A program made the position numbers and the translations under genes. Source: Desmonostoc muscorum FACHB-395 (GTDB taxonomy: Bacteria; Cyanobacteriota; Cyanobacteriia; Cyanobacteriales; Nostocaceae). Taken from it: DNA of 64,000 nt. The DNA is taken from the NCBI RefSeq assembly GCF_014698035.1, contig NZ_JACJSF010000027.1, forward strand, positions 1 to 64,000, read 5' to 3'. Shown here piece after piece: positions 7,434 to 17,296 of the stretch (position 1 is the stretch's first letter; each line of letters starts with the position of its first letter). The notes beneath the pieces were generated by a model. The model did not search any database, was not told the DNA's origin, and saw only the letters and a program-made list of their open reading frames with translations.

Positions 7434-10400
7434 ATGTTCACACACGTCAAGTCCACCATTAGACACATTGCGCCTGATAACTTACGCGGACGTAGTTTAA
7501 TCAAGGTGGTCTATGTCGTGCTTGAGTCCCAGTACCAGAGCGCATTGTCGCAAGCAGTTCGCACTATTAACGCGAACAATCCCAACTTGGCGATTGAAAT
7601 CAGCGGGTACTTGATTGAGGAACTCCGCGACCCCGAAAATTACGAGGAGTTCAAACGAGAAATTGAGAATGCGAATATCTTCATCGCTTCCCTCATTTTC
7701 ATCGAAGACTTAGCACAGAAAGTAGTAGCAGCAGTAGAACCACACCGCGATCATCTGGACGTTTCTGTTGTCTTTCCCTCCATGCCAGAGGTAATGCGCC
7801 TGAGTAAAATGGGCAGCTTTTCCTTGGCACAGTTGGGTCAGTCAAAAAGTGCGATCGCCCAATTCATGCGGAAACGCAAAGAAAAATCCGGTGCGGGATT
7901 CCAAGATGGGATGCTGAAGCTTTTGCGAACCCTACCGCAAGTTCTGAAGTTTTTACCGATGGACAAGGCACAGGATGCCCGAAATTTCATGCTCAGTTTT
8001 CAGTATTGGCTAGGTGGTTCTCCAGAAAACCTGGAAAACTTCTTGCTGATGCTAGCTGATAAATATGTATTTAAAGGTTTAGAAAAACAAAATTTTGCAC
8101 CTTCTACATACGAACAGCCGGTGGTTTATCCCGATCTAGGGATTTGGCATCCTTTGGCTCCCAGTATGTTTGAAGATGTCAGAGAGTACCTCAATTGGTA
8201 TACAGCTCGTAAGGATATTTCTAGCGATCTAAAAGATCCCCTAGCTCCTTGTGTCGGGTTAGTATTGCAACGCACTCACCTAGTTACAGGCGATGATGCC
8301 CATTATGTGGCAATGGTGCAGGAGTTGGAAGCACTAGGCGCACGGGTACTACCTGTGTTTGCTGGTGGTTTGGATTTCTCCAAGCCTGTTGAGGCTTACT
8401 TCTATGAACCAAATACCAACACACAGTTGGTAGATGCAGTGATATCGCTGACTGGTTTTGCTTTAGTGGGTGGCCCAGCCAGACAAGACCATCCTAAGGC
8501 AATTGAAGCACTCAAACGCTTAAATCGTCCTTACATGGTGGCGTTACCCTTAGTATTCCAAACCACAGAAGAGTGGATGGATAGCGATTTAGGGTTACAT
8601 CCGATTCAAGTAGCTTTGCAAATTGCGATTCCTGAATTGGATGGGGCAATTGAGCCAATAATTTTATCGGGTAGAGATGGGGCTACAGGGAAAGCGATCG
8701 CACTGCGTGATCGCGTTGAAGCTGTAGCCGAACGCGCCTTAAAATGGGCTAACCTCCGCCGCAAGCCGAAGCTGGATAAAAAAGTCGCCATCACCGTTTT
8801 CAGTTTCCCGCCAGATAAAGGCAACGTGGGAACCGCCGCTTACTTGGATGTATTCGGTTCCATCTACGAGGTAATGAAAGCCCTTAAAAATAACGGCTAC
8901 GACTTACCCGAATTGCCAGAATCAGCCGAAGCGTTGATGCAAGAAGTCATTCATGACGCTCAAGCGCAGTACAACAGCCCAGAACTGAACGTTGCTTACA
9001 AAATGTCGGTTCCAGAGTATGAGGCGCTGACCCCATACTCTCACCGCTTAGAGGAAAACTGGGGCCCACCTCCCGGACATCTCAACAGCGACGGGCAAAA
9101 CTTGCTAATTTATGGTAAGCAATTCGGTAACGTCTTCATCGGTGTCCAACCTACATTTGGTTACGAAGGCGACCCAATGCGGCTGTTATTCTCGCGTTCA
9201 GCTAGTCCTCACCACGGTTTTGCTGCTTACTACACTTACCTAGAGCAAGTTTGGAAAGCTGATGCTGTACTGCACTTTGGTACACACGGTTCCTTGGAAT
9301 TCATGCCAGGTAAACAGATGGGGATGTCTGGAGACTGTTATCCAGATAACTTGATTGGCTCAATTCCCAACCTGTATTACTACGCAGCCAATAATCCGAG
9401 TGAGGCGACAATTGCCAAACGTCGGAGTTATGCCGAAACAATTTCTTACTTGACACCGCCGGCAGAAAATGCTGGTTTGTATAAAGGTTTGAAGGAACTC
9501 AGCGAGTTAATTGCTTCCTACCAAACCTTGAAAGATAGTGGACGCGGTGTTTCCATTGTCAACAGCATCATGGATAAATGCCGGATCGTGAATCTGGATA
9601 AGGATATTCACCTGCCAGAAACCGATGCCAGAGACATGAGTGCCGATGAGCGGGATAATATTGTTGGCAACGTCTACCGCAAGTTGATGGAAATCGAGTC
9701 TCGCTTGTTGCCTTGTGGTTTGCACGTCATTGGTAAACCCCCAAGTGCAGAAGAAGCGATCGCAACTCTCGTCAACATTGCTAGTCTAGATCGTCAAGAA
9801 GAAGGAATTCAAGGCTTGCCGGGAATTATCGCCAATAGCATTGGACGTAGCATTGACGATATTTACCAAAATAACGACAGGGGCATTTTAGAAGATGTCC
9901 AGTTATTGCAAGATATCACTTTAGCAACCCGTGCAGCAGTTACCGCCCTTGTCCAAGAGCAAATCGACGCGGAAGGACGAGTTTCTTTAGTTTCCCGGTT
10001 GAATTTCTTCAACATGGGCAAAAAAGAACCTTGGGTAGAATCATTGCATAAAGCAGGTTATCCCAAAGTCGATAACGCCGCCCTAAAACCCCTATTTGAG
10101 TATTTGGAATTCTGCCTAGAGCAAGTTTGTGCCGATAACGAACTCGGAGCATTACTCAGAGGCTTGGAAGGTGAATACATCTTACCTGGCCCTGGTGGCG
10201 ATCCCATCCGCAACCCGGATGTATTACCCACAGGTAAGAATATCCATGCTTTAGATCCGCAATCCATCCCAACAACAGCAGCAGTCCAATCAGCTAAAAT
10301 CGTCGTAGACAGGCTTTTGGTACGTAACAAGGCAGAAAACGATGGAAAATGGCCAGAAACCATCGCCTGCGTCCTTTGGGGAACCGATAACATCAAAACT

Positions 10401-11420
10401 TACGGTGAATCCCTAGCGCAGATTATGTGGATGGTGGGCGTGCGTCCAGTTCCCGATGCCTTGGGACGGGTGAACAAGTTGGAATTGATATCTCTAGAAG
10501 AGTTGGGACGACCCAGAATAGATGTGGTAATCAACTGTTCTGGTGTATTCCGCGACTTGTTCATCAACCAAATGAACCTGCTAGACCAAGGCGTGAAGAT
10601 GGCAGCCGAGGCAGATGAACCCTTAGAAATGAACTTTGTTCGCAAACACGCCTTGCTGCAAGCTGAGGAAATGGGGATTAATCTGCGTCAAGCAGCAACG
10701 CGCGTTTTCTCCAACGCTTCTGGTTCCTACTCGTCAAATATCAACTTGGCAGTAGAAAACAGCACTTGGGATAGCGAAGCCGAGTTGCAGGAAATGTATC
10801 TCAACCGGAAATCTTTCTCCTTCAATTCCGATAACCCCGGAATTATGGACGAATCCCGGCAGATTTTTGAAAGTACATTAAAAACTGCTGATGCAACTTT
10901 CCAAAATCTCGATTCTTCCGAGATTAGCTTAACGGACGTTTCCCACTACTTTGATTCAGATCCCACTAAGCTAGTGGCAAGTCTGCGGGGTGATGGTAAA
11001 AAACCAGCATCTTATATTGCAGATACAACCACAGCTAACGCCCAAGTGCGGACATTATCAGAAACCGTGCGTTTAGATGCGCGTACCAAATTATTAAATC
11101 CCAAATGGTACGAAGGGATGCTGTCTCACGGTTACGAAGGTGTGCGCGAACTCTCCAAGCGGTTGGTGAATACAACAGGTTGGAGTGCAACAGCCGGCGC
11201 TGTGGATAACTGGATTTATGAGGATACTAACGAAACCTTCATCAAAGATGAAGAAATGCAGAAACGGTTGTTGAACCTTAATCCCCATTCTTTCCGCAAG
11301 ATTGTATCAACTTTGTTGGAAGTGAATGGACGCGGTTATTGGGAGACTAGCGAGGATAATTTAGATCGTCTGCGCGAGTTGTACCAAGAAGTTGAAGACC
11401 GGATTGAAGGGATAGACTAG
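7434..11420 (+). CDS. chlH: Magnesium chelatase subunit H
   Basis: This 1328-residue protein is full length for cyanobacterial ChlH, the large porphyrin-binding subunit that with ChlI and ChlD inserts Mg2+ into protoporphyrin IX at the start of the chlorophyll branch. Family blocks are continuous: the N-terminal head ([29 protein letters not shown]), then cobN/Mg-chelatase core motifs ([89 protein letters not shown]). The start is set by AAAGGAG about 11 bases before ATG 7434. The leader back to the 7132-7158 terminator is ~275 bp, long enough for regulation. ChlH is normally stimulated by GUN4; a kinase fused to a GUN4 domain lies 9 kb downstream, though a link is only a guess. Confidence 0.97.
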   Translation: MFTHVKSTIRHIAPDNLRGRSLIKVVYVVLESQYQSALSQAVRTINANNPNLAIEISGYLIEELRDPENYEEFKREIENANIFIASLIFIEDLAQKVVAAVEPHRDHLDVSVVFPSMPEVMRLSKMGSFSLAQLGQSKSAIAQFMRKRKEKSGAGFQDGMLKLLRTLPQVLKFLPMDKAQDARNFMLSFQYWLGGSPENLENFLLMLADKYVFKGLEKQNFAPSTYEQPVVYPDLGIWHPLAPSMFEDVREYLNWYTARKDISSDLKDPLAPCVGLVLQRTHLVTGDDAHYVAMVQELEALGARVLPVFAGGLDFSKPVEAYFYEPNTNTQLVDAVISLTGFALVGGPARQDHPKAIEALKRLNRPYMVALPLVFQTTEEWMDSDLGLHPIQVALQIAIPELDGAIEPIILSGRDGATGKAIALRDRVEAVAERALKWANLRRKPKLDKKVAITVFSFPPDKGNVGTAAYLDVFGSIYEVMKALKNNGYDLPELPESAEALMQEVIHDAQAQYNSPELNVAYKMSVPEYEALTPYSHRLEENWGPPPGHLNSDGQNLLIYGKQFGNVFIGVQPTFGYEGDPMRLLFSRSASPHHGFAAYYTYLEQVWKADAVLHFGTHGSLEFMPGKQMGMSGDCYPDNLIGSIPNLYYYAANNPSEATIAKRRSYAETISYLTPPAENAGLYKGLKELSELIASYQTLKDSGRGVSIVNSIMDKCRIVNLDKDIHLPETDARDMSADERDNIVGNVYRKLMEIESRLLPCGLHVIGKPPSAEEAIATLVNIASLDRQEEGIQGLPGIIANSIGRSIDDIYQNNDRGILEDVQLLQDITLATRAAVTALVQEQIDAEGRVSLVSRLNFFNMGKKEPWVESLHKAGYPKVDNAALKPLFEYLEFCLEQVCADNELGALLRGLEGEYILPGPGGDPIRNPDVLPTGKNIHALDPQSIPTTAAVQSAKIVVDRLLVRNKAENDGKWPETIACVLWGTDNIKTYGESLAQIMWMVGVRPVPDALGRVNKLELISLEELGRPRIDVVINCSGVFRDLFINQMNLLDQGVKMAAEADEPLEMNFVRKHALLQAEEMGINLRQAATRVFSNASGSYSSNINLAVENSTWDSEAELQEMYLNRKSFSFNSDNPGIMDESRQIFESTLKTADATFQNLDSSEISLTDVSHYFDSDPTKLVASLRGDGKKPASYIADTTTANAQVRTLSETVRLDARTKLLNPKWYEGMLSHGYEGVRELSKRLVNTTGWSATAGAVDNWIYEDTNETFIKDEEMQKRLLNLNPHSFRKIVSTLLEVNGRGYWETSEDNLDRLRELYQEVEDRIEGID

Positions 11421-11441
11421 GTTTATACATAACCAATAAGA

Positions 11442-11470
11442 CAGGAGGCACGGTAATACCGTGCCTTCTG
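11442..11470 (+). terminator. Hairpin downstream of chlH
   Basis: AGGCACGGT (11446-11454), loop AAT, ACCGTGCCT (11458-11466), extendable to 13 bp including one G-T pair. The tract after it is only weakly T-rich, so it may act as a terminator or as a 3'-end stabiliser. Confidence 0.6.
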
Positions 11471-11656
11471 CATTTATCTGACTTTTCAAGCAGAATCAAG
11501 TTAGTGCTAGGTTATTTGTAGAACAATGTTTTGAGATAAGCGGTAATTTTTCAGTAGCTAACCCTGTGGGCTATCTTGGTATAAACTAGCTACTCTTTTT
11601 TAGCTAAAGTTGTATCGAGTTTGACTATCTTAACTAGATAAGAAAAGTCCAAAGAC

Positions 11657-14629
11657 ATGAAACCCAAAGATCAAACTTCGCAAGGCAGTATCCCAAGCCG
11701 TGAATCAGCATTAGCAGTTCTAGCTAGTCTGCGAAGGCAGTATGGTGATAAAGGTTCTAATCTCTGCGGAGAAAACGAGGCTAAAACTCGTCTTTTAATC
11801 ATTGATAAAATCCTTGAATCTCTAGGATGGAGCAAAGAAGAGTTTAATCCAGAACATCCGGTAAAACACGTTGGATTCACAGATTATCTAATCACAGCAG
11901 ATGGTATTCCACGATTTATCGTAGAAGCAAAACGCATTGGACAAACGTTCATACGTCCACAAACAGGGCTAAAGAAAACAATTTACCAACTCAGTTATAT
12001 CCGCACCTCTTTTGGCCCTTCAGTTGGTGAAGTAATTAACCAAGCTGAAGGTTATGCAAAAGAAACTGGAGTGCCATATTCGGTAATTACCAATGGTGCA
12101 GAATGGATAGTCATGCAAGCAATTCCAAATAGGAATAAAACTATCAATGATTTGCAATGTTTTTATTTTGGCAATCTATTATCAAATGTATCGCACTTTG
12201 ATCTGTTTTGGGATCTCCTTTCTGAACCTTGTGTAGTTAACAATTCCCTTGAAGAGCATTTTTCTGAACTTAATTCTCTTCCTTCAGATTTTTGTGGTAT
12301 TCCTAACTCAAAACTTCCTGAAATCAAATGGTCGCGCTCTAATGATACCGAGAAATACATACGAGAATTCTACGATCACTTTTTTGGGGAGATTGTTGAT
12401 CCAGGCCGGAGAATGATGCTCAAACAATGCTTCGTTACAAATCCAAAATTAGACCAGTATCAAGGAGAGTTAAAACGTACCCTTCAAGACACATCCCCGA
12501 TTTATATTCCAGAGGCTACCGACATTTCACCCGATTATGATAGTCCACATTTTTTGCCTACTGAATCAGGTGATAGAAAAGGACGAGTAGTTTTAATTGC
12601 AGGTTCTGTTGGATGTGGAAAGTCTACCTTTATTAATAAAGTTTTGATTGAAGCACATCAAAAAAGCAGAAATAGATTTAATTATTTAATTATTGACTTA
12701 ATTAATGAATTCGATGGCACACCAGAGAGCATAAATGAATATCTTTGGCAGCAAATCAATAAAAAATGGAAAAACTTGCGTCCAGAAGCTTACGAACATG
12801 AAACTCTCAGAAAAATTTTTGGTAGAGAGTTGCAAAATTTACGCAGAGGCTCATATGCCAAAGTTTTTGAGCAAGACCCATAGCTTTTAGCTCTTAAAGA
12901 AGCTGAACTATTAGAGCAGCTTTCTGACTCACCCAATGAATTTTTAGAGAAAAGTTGGAGATATTATGCAAGTCAGAATAAAAAAGGTGTAGTAGTTTTT
13001 CTAGACAATATTGATCGAACATCAGATAGATATCAAAGAATAGCCTATACATTTGCTCACAAGCTTGCTAGTCAAACTGGATCAACAGTAATTATTACGA
13101 TGCGTGAGGGGACTTATTTTCGAGGTAGAGAGTTTGGATTTCTTGACGTGCGTTCAGATGATATTGTCTATCATCTTCAAACACCTGATCTAGTACAAGT
13201 ACTTTCTAAACGTATTGAATATGTGGAAAATTTGGAAGCACCAAAAGAACCAACCAAGAAAGATCATCGTTTAGCTCGTTGGCGTAATCAACCTAACTGG
13301 CCAGAATTTTATAAGTTTTCTTTGAACTATACGCAAGTAATTAAATTAACTTTTCTAACGGCTAGTACTGCTAATCAATCTCTTAATTTACTTTCAGCAG
13401 TTTCATGGCATAATGTTCGCTATTTTCTTGATATTCTGCGCGATCTTCATTTAACACTAGGTAGTGAACCAGAAGCTTGGTCAGTCTCTTATATAATTTC
13501 AGCATTGCTATCAGGTAATAGCATCAGTGGAGGTAAATCTGTCTTACCAAACTTATACTATCCAGTATTTCCAAGTTATCCATGTTATTTCTTAAAGCTT
13601 AGATTACTACTTAGGTTACTTTATGGAAGACATAGCTCAGAATCACGACGTGGAACAACCCTAAAAGAAATTCTAAATTTCACACGAATGTATGCTTACC
13701 ATGAGAGATGGACACGACTTGCAATTAGGGAAATGGTGCGTGAGCGGCTTTTAGAGTGTATGGAAATACCTTCCGAAGCTGATTTCACGAAAAACTATGA
13801 ATTGGAAGAATCTCATTCTTTTCGTACTTCTCCACTTACTGTCGTTATGATTAAACAGGTTTATTTTGACAATATTTATCTTTCAATGATAGGGCGTGAG
13901 TTACCTTTTCATAAAAGTAAAGCCTTTGAAAAATTTTGTGATGCAGTTCGGGATGTAATTACTATTGTCTCAGAAGAATCACTCAATAAAACTGGTGTAG
14001 ATCTCTTATCTGAAACTGAAGCAAACAGTATTGTAGCACGTTATCTAGTCGAATCTTTTGAAGAAGAGAAGCCAATAGGTGAAGTTTTAATGCACTTTCC
14101 TGAAGTTGCTACAACTGAGGAAAAGCTTAGGGATATGATAACTAAACTGCTCAGGGTTGCAGGCGTAGCCTTACCAAATCGACTGCCTGAAACTATTAGT
14201 GAAATTGTTTCTACAAAGAAGCAAGAAGCACAAGTATTTCAACTCTCCTTATTTGAAGATTTTGAAAAACCTACGCTTTTGCAAGAAACAAATAGTATAC
14301 AAGTTCCACATGAGCTAGCTGATATCCAAACTGCACCACGGAGTTTAGCACCAAAAATTTTTTGGGCACTGGTAGAACTGAGGGCGAGAGGAAAAAAACA
14401 AGTCACTGGCTCAGAAATTGCCAATATAATTAACCAGTATCTTGTAGATGATATTAATAAGGTAGAACCCACTAATATCTCAAAAGCTTTGCGAGGCAAG
14501 GCTCTGCAATCTCAATCATGGTTAAACACTGAAGAAATAGCATCCCGCAAGAAACTCTATGGACTTTCAGATAACTGGCGTAGTTATTGGGAACAAACTT
14601 TCAATGAGCAATCACCTACACTGGATTAG
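11657..14629 (+). pseudogene. Nuclease-NTPase (HsdR_N-like PD-(D/E)XK plus P-loop ATPase), split by in-frame TAG
   Basis: One continuous 990-codon frame is broken only by a TAG at 12881-12883 (codon 409). Reading through, 12884-13099 encodes protein-like sequence including Walker B (VVVFLDNID). Residues ~20-190 resemble the type I restriction HsdR N-terminal nuclease: a conserved Glu helix (ENEAKTRLLIIDKILESLGW) and D76...E90-x-K92 (IVEAK). Walker A is GSVGCGKST near 316, Walker B near 445, and a sensor-like strand TVIITMRE near 475. The rest is helical with no membrane segment. The fusion suggests an anti-phage or DNA-surveillance protein in which ATPase sensing controls a nuclease, but the family is not one I can name. 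If the stop is real, an N-terminal 408-residue piece and a separate C-terminal piece (first ATG 13100) could be made. Sequencing error, recent nonsense mutation or readthrough are the options. Confidence 0.7.
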
Positions 14630-14775
14630 TGTACTGAAGTCCAAGTGCAATTGCTGCTCTTATAGATTGAGTTGATGTCAAAAATTAGCTGATGTTGAGC
14701 CGTTAGAGCAGTATTTGCAGCTTCACAAAACTGAGAATTGAATGCCTAGATAATGCGATCACACTCAGTCTACCC

Positions 14776-14948
14776 TTAGTTTTTGAAGTTTTCTGCAAAG
14801 CTATCGCACTCACCCTTCCACAACAGGCGATCGCTTAGTTTTTGAGGTTTTCTGTAAGGCGATCGCTCATTCTTGGACAACAGGCGATCGCTTGATTTTT
14901 GAGGTTTTCTGTCAAGCGATACCTACGGTGAGCTACGCTAACGCACTT
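14776..14948. repeat. Three ~58-bp tandem repeats containing GCGATCGC
   Basis: Imperfect units start at 14776, 14835 and 14892, each with TTTTTGARGTTTTCTG followed by a GCGAT-type core. The last runs into a tail, ACCTACGGTGAGCTACGC, shared with 16216-16278. It fills the gap after the broken nuclease-NTPase gene. No coding signal is seen in 14630-15006. Confidence 0.75.
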
Positions 14949-15006
14949 GGGGAAATTTTGGAGGTGTAGTGTACCCCAGCTACGCATACGCTTCTATATT
15001 TTCAAC

Positions 15007-15025
15007 GATATCATAATATGATATC
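15007..15025. promoter_or_regulatory. Palindromic operator candidate upstream of hicAB
   Basis: GATATCAT, spacer AAT, ATGATATC is a perfect 8-bp inverted repeat 59 bp before the hicA start, followed by a third partial half site (ATCATATC). HicB antitoxins with a C-terminal ribbon-helix-helix domain repress their own operon at such sites. The assignment is by position and symmetry. Confidence 0.55.
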
Positions 15026-15083
15026 ATCATATCTCTGACTATATTCAAGTTAACTGTACGATGGCTGTAATTGTATTGATTAA

Positions 15084-15344
15084 ATGGATCTCAATAACAA
15101 ACAACGTCAAATTTTAGAGTTAATTTTTACAAATCCTGTACCATCTAATATTCTTTGGAAAGATATTGAAAGTTTATTTATAGCTCTCGGTGCTGATATT
15201 ACTCAAGGTAGAGGTTCGCGGGTTCGTGTGAAATTAAATGATGTGAAAGCTGTTTTTCACGAACCGCATCCTCAAAATGAGACAGATAAAGGAGCAGTCA
15301 AATCTGTTAGAGAATTTTTAATTAAGGCAGGAATTGAAATATGA
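15084..15344 (+). CDS. hicA: HicA-family mRNA interferase toxin
   Basis: This 86-residue protein has the HicA dsRBD-like fold pattern: a helix (WKDIESLFIALGA), a strand with GRGSRVRVKLNDVKAVFHEPHP in which the His of the second strand aligns with the catalytic His, and a closing helix (VKSVREFLIKAG). HicA cleaves mRNA and tmRNA during stress until bound by HicB. The stop overlaps the next start by 4 bp (ATGA), which gives translational coupling. This is the only toxin-antitoxin pair in the window that looks complete. Confidence 0.88.
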   Translation: MDLNNKQRQILELIFTNPVPSNILWKDIESLFIALGADITQGRGSRVRVKLNDVKAVFHEPHPQNETDKGAVKSVREFLIKAGIEI

Positions 15345-15679
15345 TGACTTATAAAGGATACACAGCTAGTATAGAAGTAGATGTAGAAGCGGGAATACTT
15401 TTTGGCCAAGTCCTAGATATTAATGACGTAATTACCTTTAAGGCAAAAACTGTAGACGAAGCGCGTCAAGAATTTCAAATTTCTGTTGATGATTATCTTG
15501 CTTTCTGTGAAGAATTAGGAGAGGAGCCTGATAAACCATTCTCTGGTAAACTTCCATTCCGCACAACTCCAGAACACCACCGCAAAATATTTATTGCTGC
15601 TAAAAAGGCTGGCAAAAGCATAAATGCTTGGATGGATGAGATATTAACTGGTGCTGCGGATAAAGTAATCAATACTTAG
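15341..15679 (+). CDS. hicB: HicB-family antitoxin
   Basis: A 112-residue protein with a partial RNase H-like N-terminal domain (GYTASIEVDVEAGILFGQVLDIND, FKAKTVDEARQEFQISVDDYLAFC) and a C-terminal ribbon-helix-helix segment (FRTTPEHHRKIFIAAKKAGKSINAWMDEIL) for DNA binding. It neutralises HicA and probably represses the operon through the palindrome at 15007. A second in-frame ATG lies at 15344, so the exact start is uncertain by one codon. Confidence 0.88.
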   Translation: MMTYKGYTASIEVDVEAGILFGQVLDINDVITFKAKTVDEARQEFQISVDDYLAFCEELGEEPDKPFSGKLPFRTTPEHHRKIFIAAKKAGKSINAWMDEILTGAADKVINT

Positions 15680-15730
15680 AGTCAATAATTCTAAATATGT
15701 TCTTCAGGAGTTAGGCTTTGAGCTTGCAGA

Positions 15731-15823
15731 TTACCCCACCAACGGCTTCCGTCCGCTACTCTGAAGTGTAAGGTAGCTGGCAACATCAATTGGGATAAAG
15801 GAATACCGTTGTGCGTTACGCAT
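15731..15823 (-). pseudogene. Short partner-gene remnant after an antitoxin-like gene
   Basis: An ATG overlapping the stop of the 71-residue gene opens a 30-codon frame with a YSFIPIDV start, then a TAA. In other cyanobacteria, as I recall, this kind of 71-residue protein is followed by a short partner gene starting similarly. Here it ends after 30 codons, so a truncated partner is the likely reading. Weak support. Confidence 0.3.
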
Positions 15824-16031
15824 AGTCTTGAGTTTTAGCAGCTTGTAGCACTTTTAACATAGTATCTGCGGCTTCAACTGCATCATAAGGCGACCACACA
15901 GGATAAGACTGATCGGGCTTAATCAGATCGGTTTCCTGTTGGGCTAACTCTGAGATTAAAACCTGCATAATGTAAAACTTATCTGCTCGACTAAGTTCTC
16001 GCAAAGTAGAGATTAATTCTGCTGAAACCAT
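15816..16031 (-). CDS. Small cyanobacterial protein, antitoxin-like
   Basis: A 71-residue, largely helical protein: STLRELSRADKFYIMQVLISELAQQE, then SYPVWSPYDAVEAADTMLKVL. The N-terminal helix pair plus a YPVWSPY linker is a pattern I know from small cyanobacterial genes placed ahead of a toxin-like or peptidase-like partner. The expected partner at the 3' side is only a 30-codon remnant. Function not established. The surrounding 16032-16344 holds a dispersed repeat and no other gene I can support. Confidence 0.6.
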   Translation of the reverse strand: MVSAELISTLRELSRADKFYIMQVLISELAQQETDLIKPDQSYPVWSPYDAVEAADTMLKVLQAAKTQDYA

Positions 16032-16215
16032 GCAAAGTACTCCAGTAAATCAAGTCTGCTTCTCGATCATAAATTATTAGTTGGGTTTCACTGCGTTTAC
16101 CCCAAGCTACAACTAGAATAATCACGTCTGCAACTTACAGATGAGACAATTCAAGGAGCTAATAATGCGTAGGCGTAGCCCGTCGTAGACATCGCACTCA
16201 CTCTTTCACAATAGC

Positions 16216-16278
16216 GATCGCATTGTCTTTGAGGTTTTCTGCAAGGCGATACCTACGGTGAGCGACGCTAACGCATTT
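16216..16278. repeat. Second copy of the dispersed ~62-bp repeat
   Basis: This segment matches 14886-14948 closely (GATCGC, TTTGAGGTTTTCTG, AAGCGATACCTACGG versus AAGGCGATACCTACGG, then ACGCTAACGCA), so the unit is dispersed and not only local to the tandem array. Confidence 0.7.
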
Positions 16279-16344
16279 GACATTTAAGACAGTCGCTACA
16301 TAAATATATCTTTTAAAAAACCTAGGTTTCAACATGGATGAGGT

Positions 16345-17259
16345 TTATTTAGATAGACGAGTCATTTCAAACAATTGCTGGGCATTACTTCCTAAAAAAG
16401 CATCGAAAAGTATCTGCTTTCCAGGCTCGATTTCGACTAGATAACGCTGGGCAATTTCATAATAAGCGTAAGTCCAGGGGATCTGAATTTCTGCGCCACT
16501 GTTATCATCTAGCACTGTCACCATTTCTGTTACAGCTTGAGTTGCAGTTTGTCGCAAACCACAGGCAACATTTCCCTCTATCTCTGATTTCATTGGTACA
16601 CCCAGATGAGCCAAACCACTAGCAGTAGTATCAATGTCTGGATATTTTGGGGTGTTCTGTCCGTTGACGTAGCCTGTAAAATGGTTGACACCATATCCGT
16701 GCAGCAACACCCAAGCCCCATACTGAGTAACCTGATTGACCTCTTCGACAACAGAATGCCTGGGAGGTAGCCAAGGACGGGTGAAGACTTGCTGAAGTTG
16801 TTTGGCAATGGTTTCAATCTCCGCGTCTTTTTTGAGAAGAGTAACGGGTGAGGTTAGTTGGTGTGGGATTGCAGATACTGTTTTAGAGATGAGTTGAGCA
16901 ATATTAGCAGGCAGTTCATCAACAATCAACTCGCTAATAAAGAGTTTGGGTAAGTTAAATTCCTCTTGTTGTGGATGGCGATAATGACGGGCATATAGAT
17001 GAGTTTGAGCAAAATTATACTCTCCAGCCGCCACGTAACCCAAAGCTTCTGCAAATTGTGCGAGATAGTCAATTCCTAAATTAACTTGACCTTGCGGACT
17101 ATCTACTAATAAACGCAAAGACCGAAAGGCGATGTGGTCGTTGGCTACAATTCCACCCGCAGCAGTTATCATTTGCTGGTAGGTACGGGCATGATTTACT
17201 CTGGCGCTGTATTTTTGCCAAAGTAATTTCCATAAATTTAAGGCTATTTCGGGTTTCAT
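16345..17259 (-). CDS. DUF1338 protein, 2-oxoadipate dioxygenase/decarboxylase (HglS)-like
   Basis: This 304-residue protein belongs to the DUF1338 family, whose studied bacterial member HglS is an Fe(II) enzyme turning 2-oxoadipate into D-2-hydroxyglutarate in lysine catabolism. The metal-ligand pattern is visible: His42 in DHIAFRSL, His193 in GYGVNHFTGYVN and Glu268 in YAYYEIAQRY. The gene lies 37 bp downstream of a class III aminotransferase on the same strand, which could supply a 2-oxo acid from an amino acid. The spacer is a heptamer repeat without a visible ribosome site. Substrate assignment is by family only. Confidence 0.8.
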   Translation of the reverse strand: MKPEIALNLWKLLWQKYSARVNHARTYQQMITAAGGIVANDHIAFRSLRLLVDSPQGQVNLGIDYLAQFAEALGYVAAGEYNFAQTHLYARHYRHPQQEEFNLPKLFISELIVDELPANIAQLISKTVSAIPHQLTSPVTLLKKDAEIETIAKQLQQVFTRPWLPPRHSVVEEVNQVTQYGAWVLLHGYGVNHFTGYVNGQNTPKYPDIDTTASGLAHLGVPMKSEIEGNVACGLRQTATQAVTEMVTVLDDNSGAEIQIPWTYAYYEIAQRYLVEIEPGKQILFDAFLGSNAQQLFEMTRLSK

Positions 17260-17263
17260 ATAA

Positions 17264-17291
17264 ATTTGTCATTTGTCATTTGTCATTTGTC
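17264..17291. repeat. Heptamer repeat (ATTTGTC)x4
   Basis: Four perfect units sit between the aminotransferase and DUF1338 genes, ending 5 bp before the DUF1338 start. Read on the minus strand the unit is GACAAAT, the same heptamer family as at 4304-4359. Confidence 0.9.
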
Positions 17292-17296
17292 ATCTT

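Noticed and set aside
7222..7500. 92-codon open frame overlapping the chlH start
   Set aside because: It overlaps ChlH in another frame, has no ribosome site and its composition is not protein-like; the region is better read as the chlH leader.
16032..16135. Minus-strand frame VIILVVAWGKRSETQLIIYDREADLIYW as a toxin or other small protein
   Set aside because: It has no ATG, runs out of frame into the next gene, and matches no family I can name; it may be a remnant but support is too weak.
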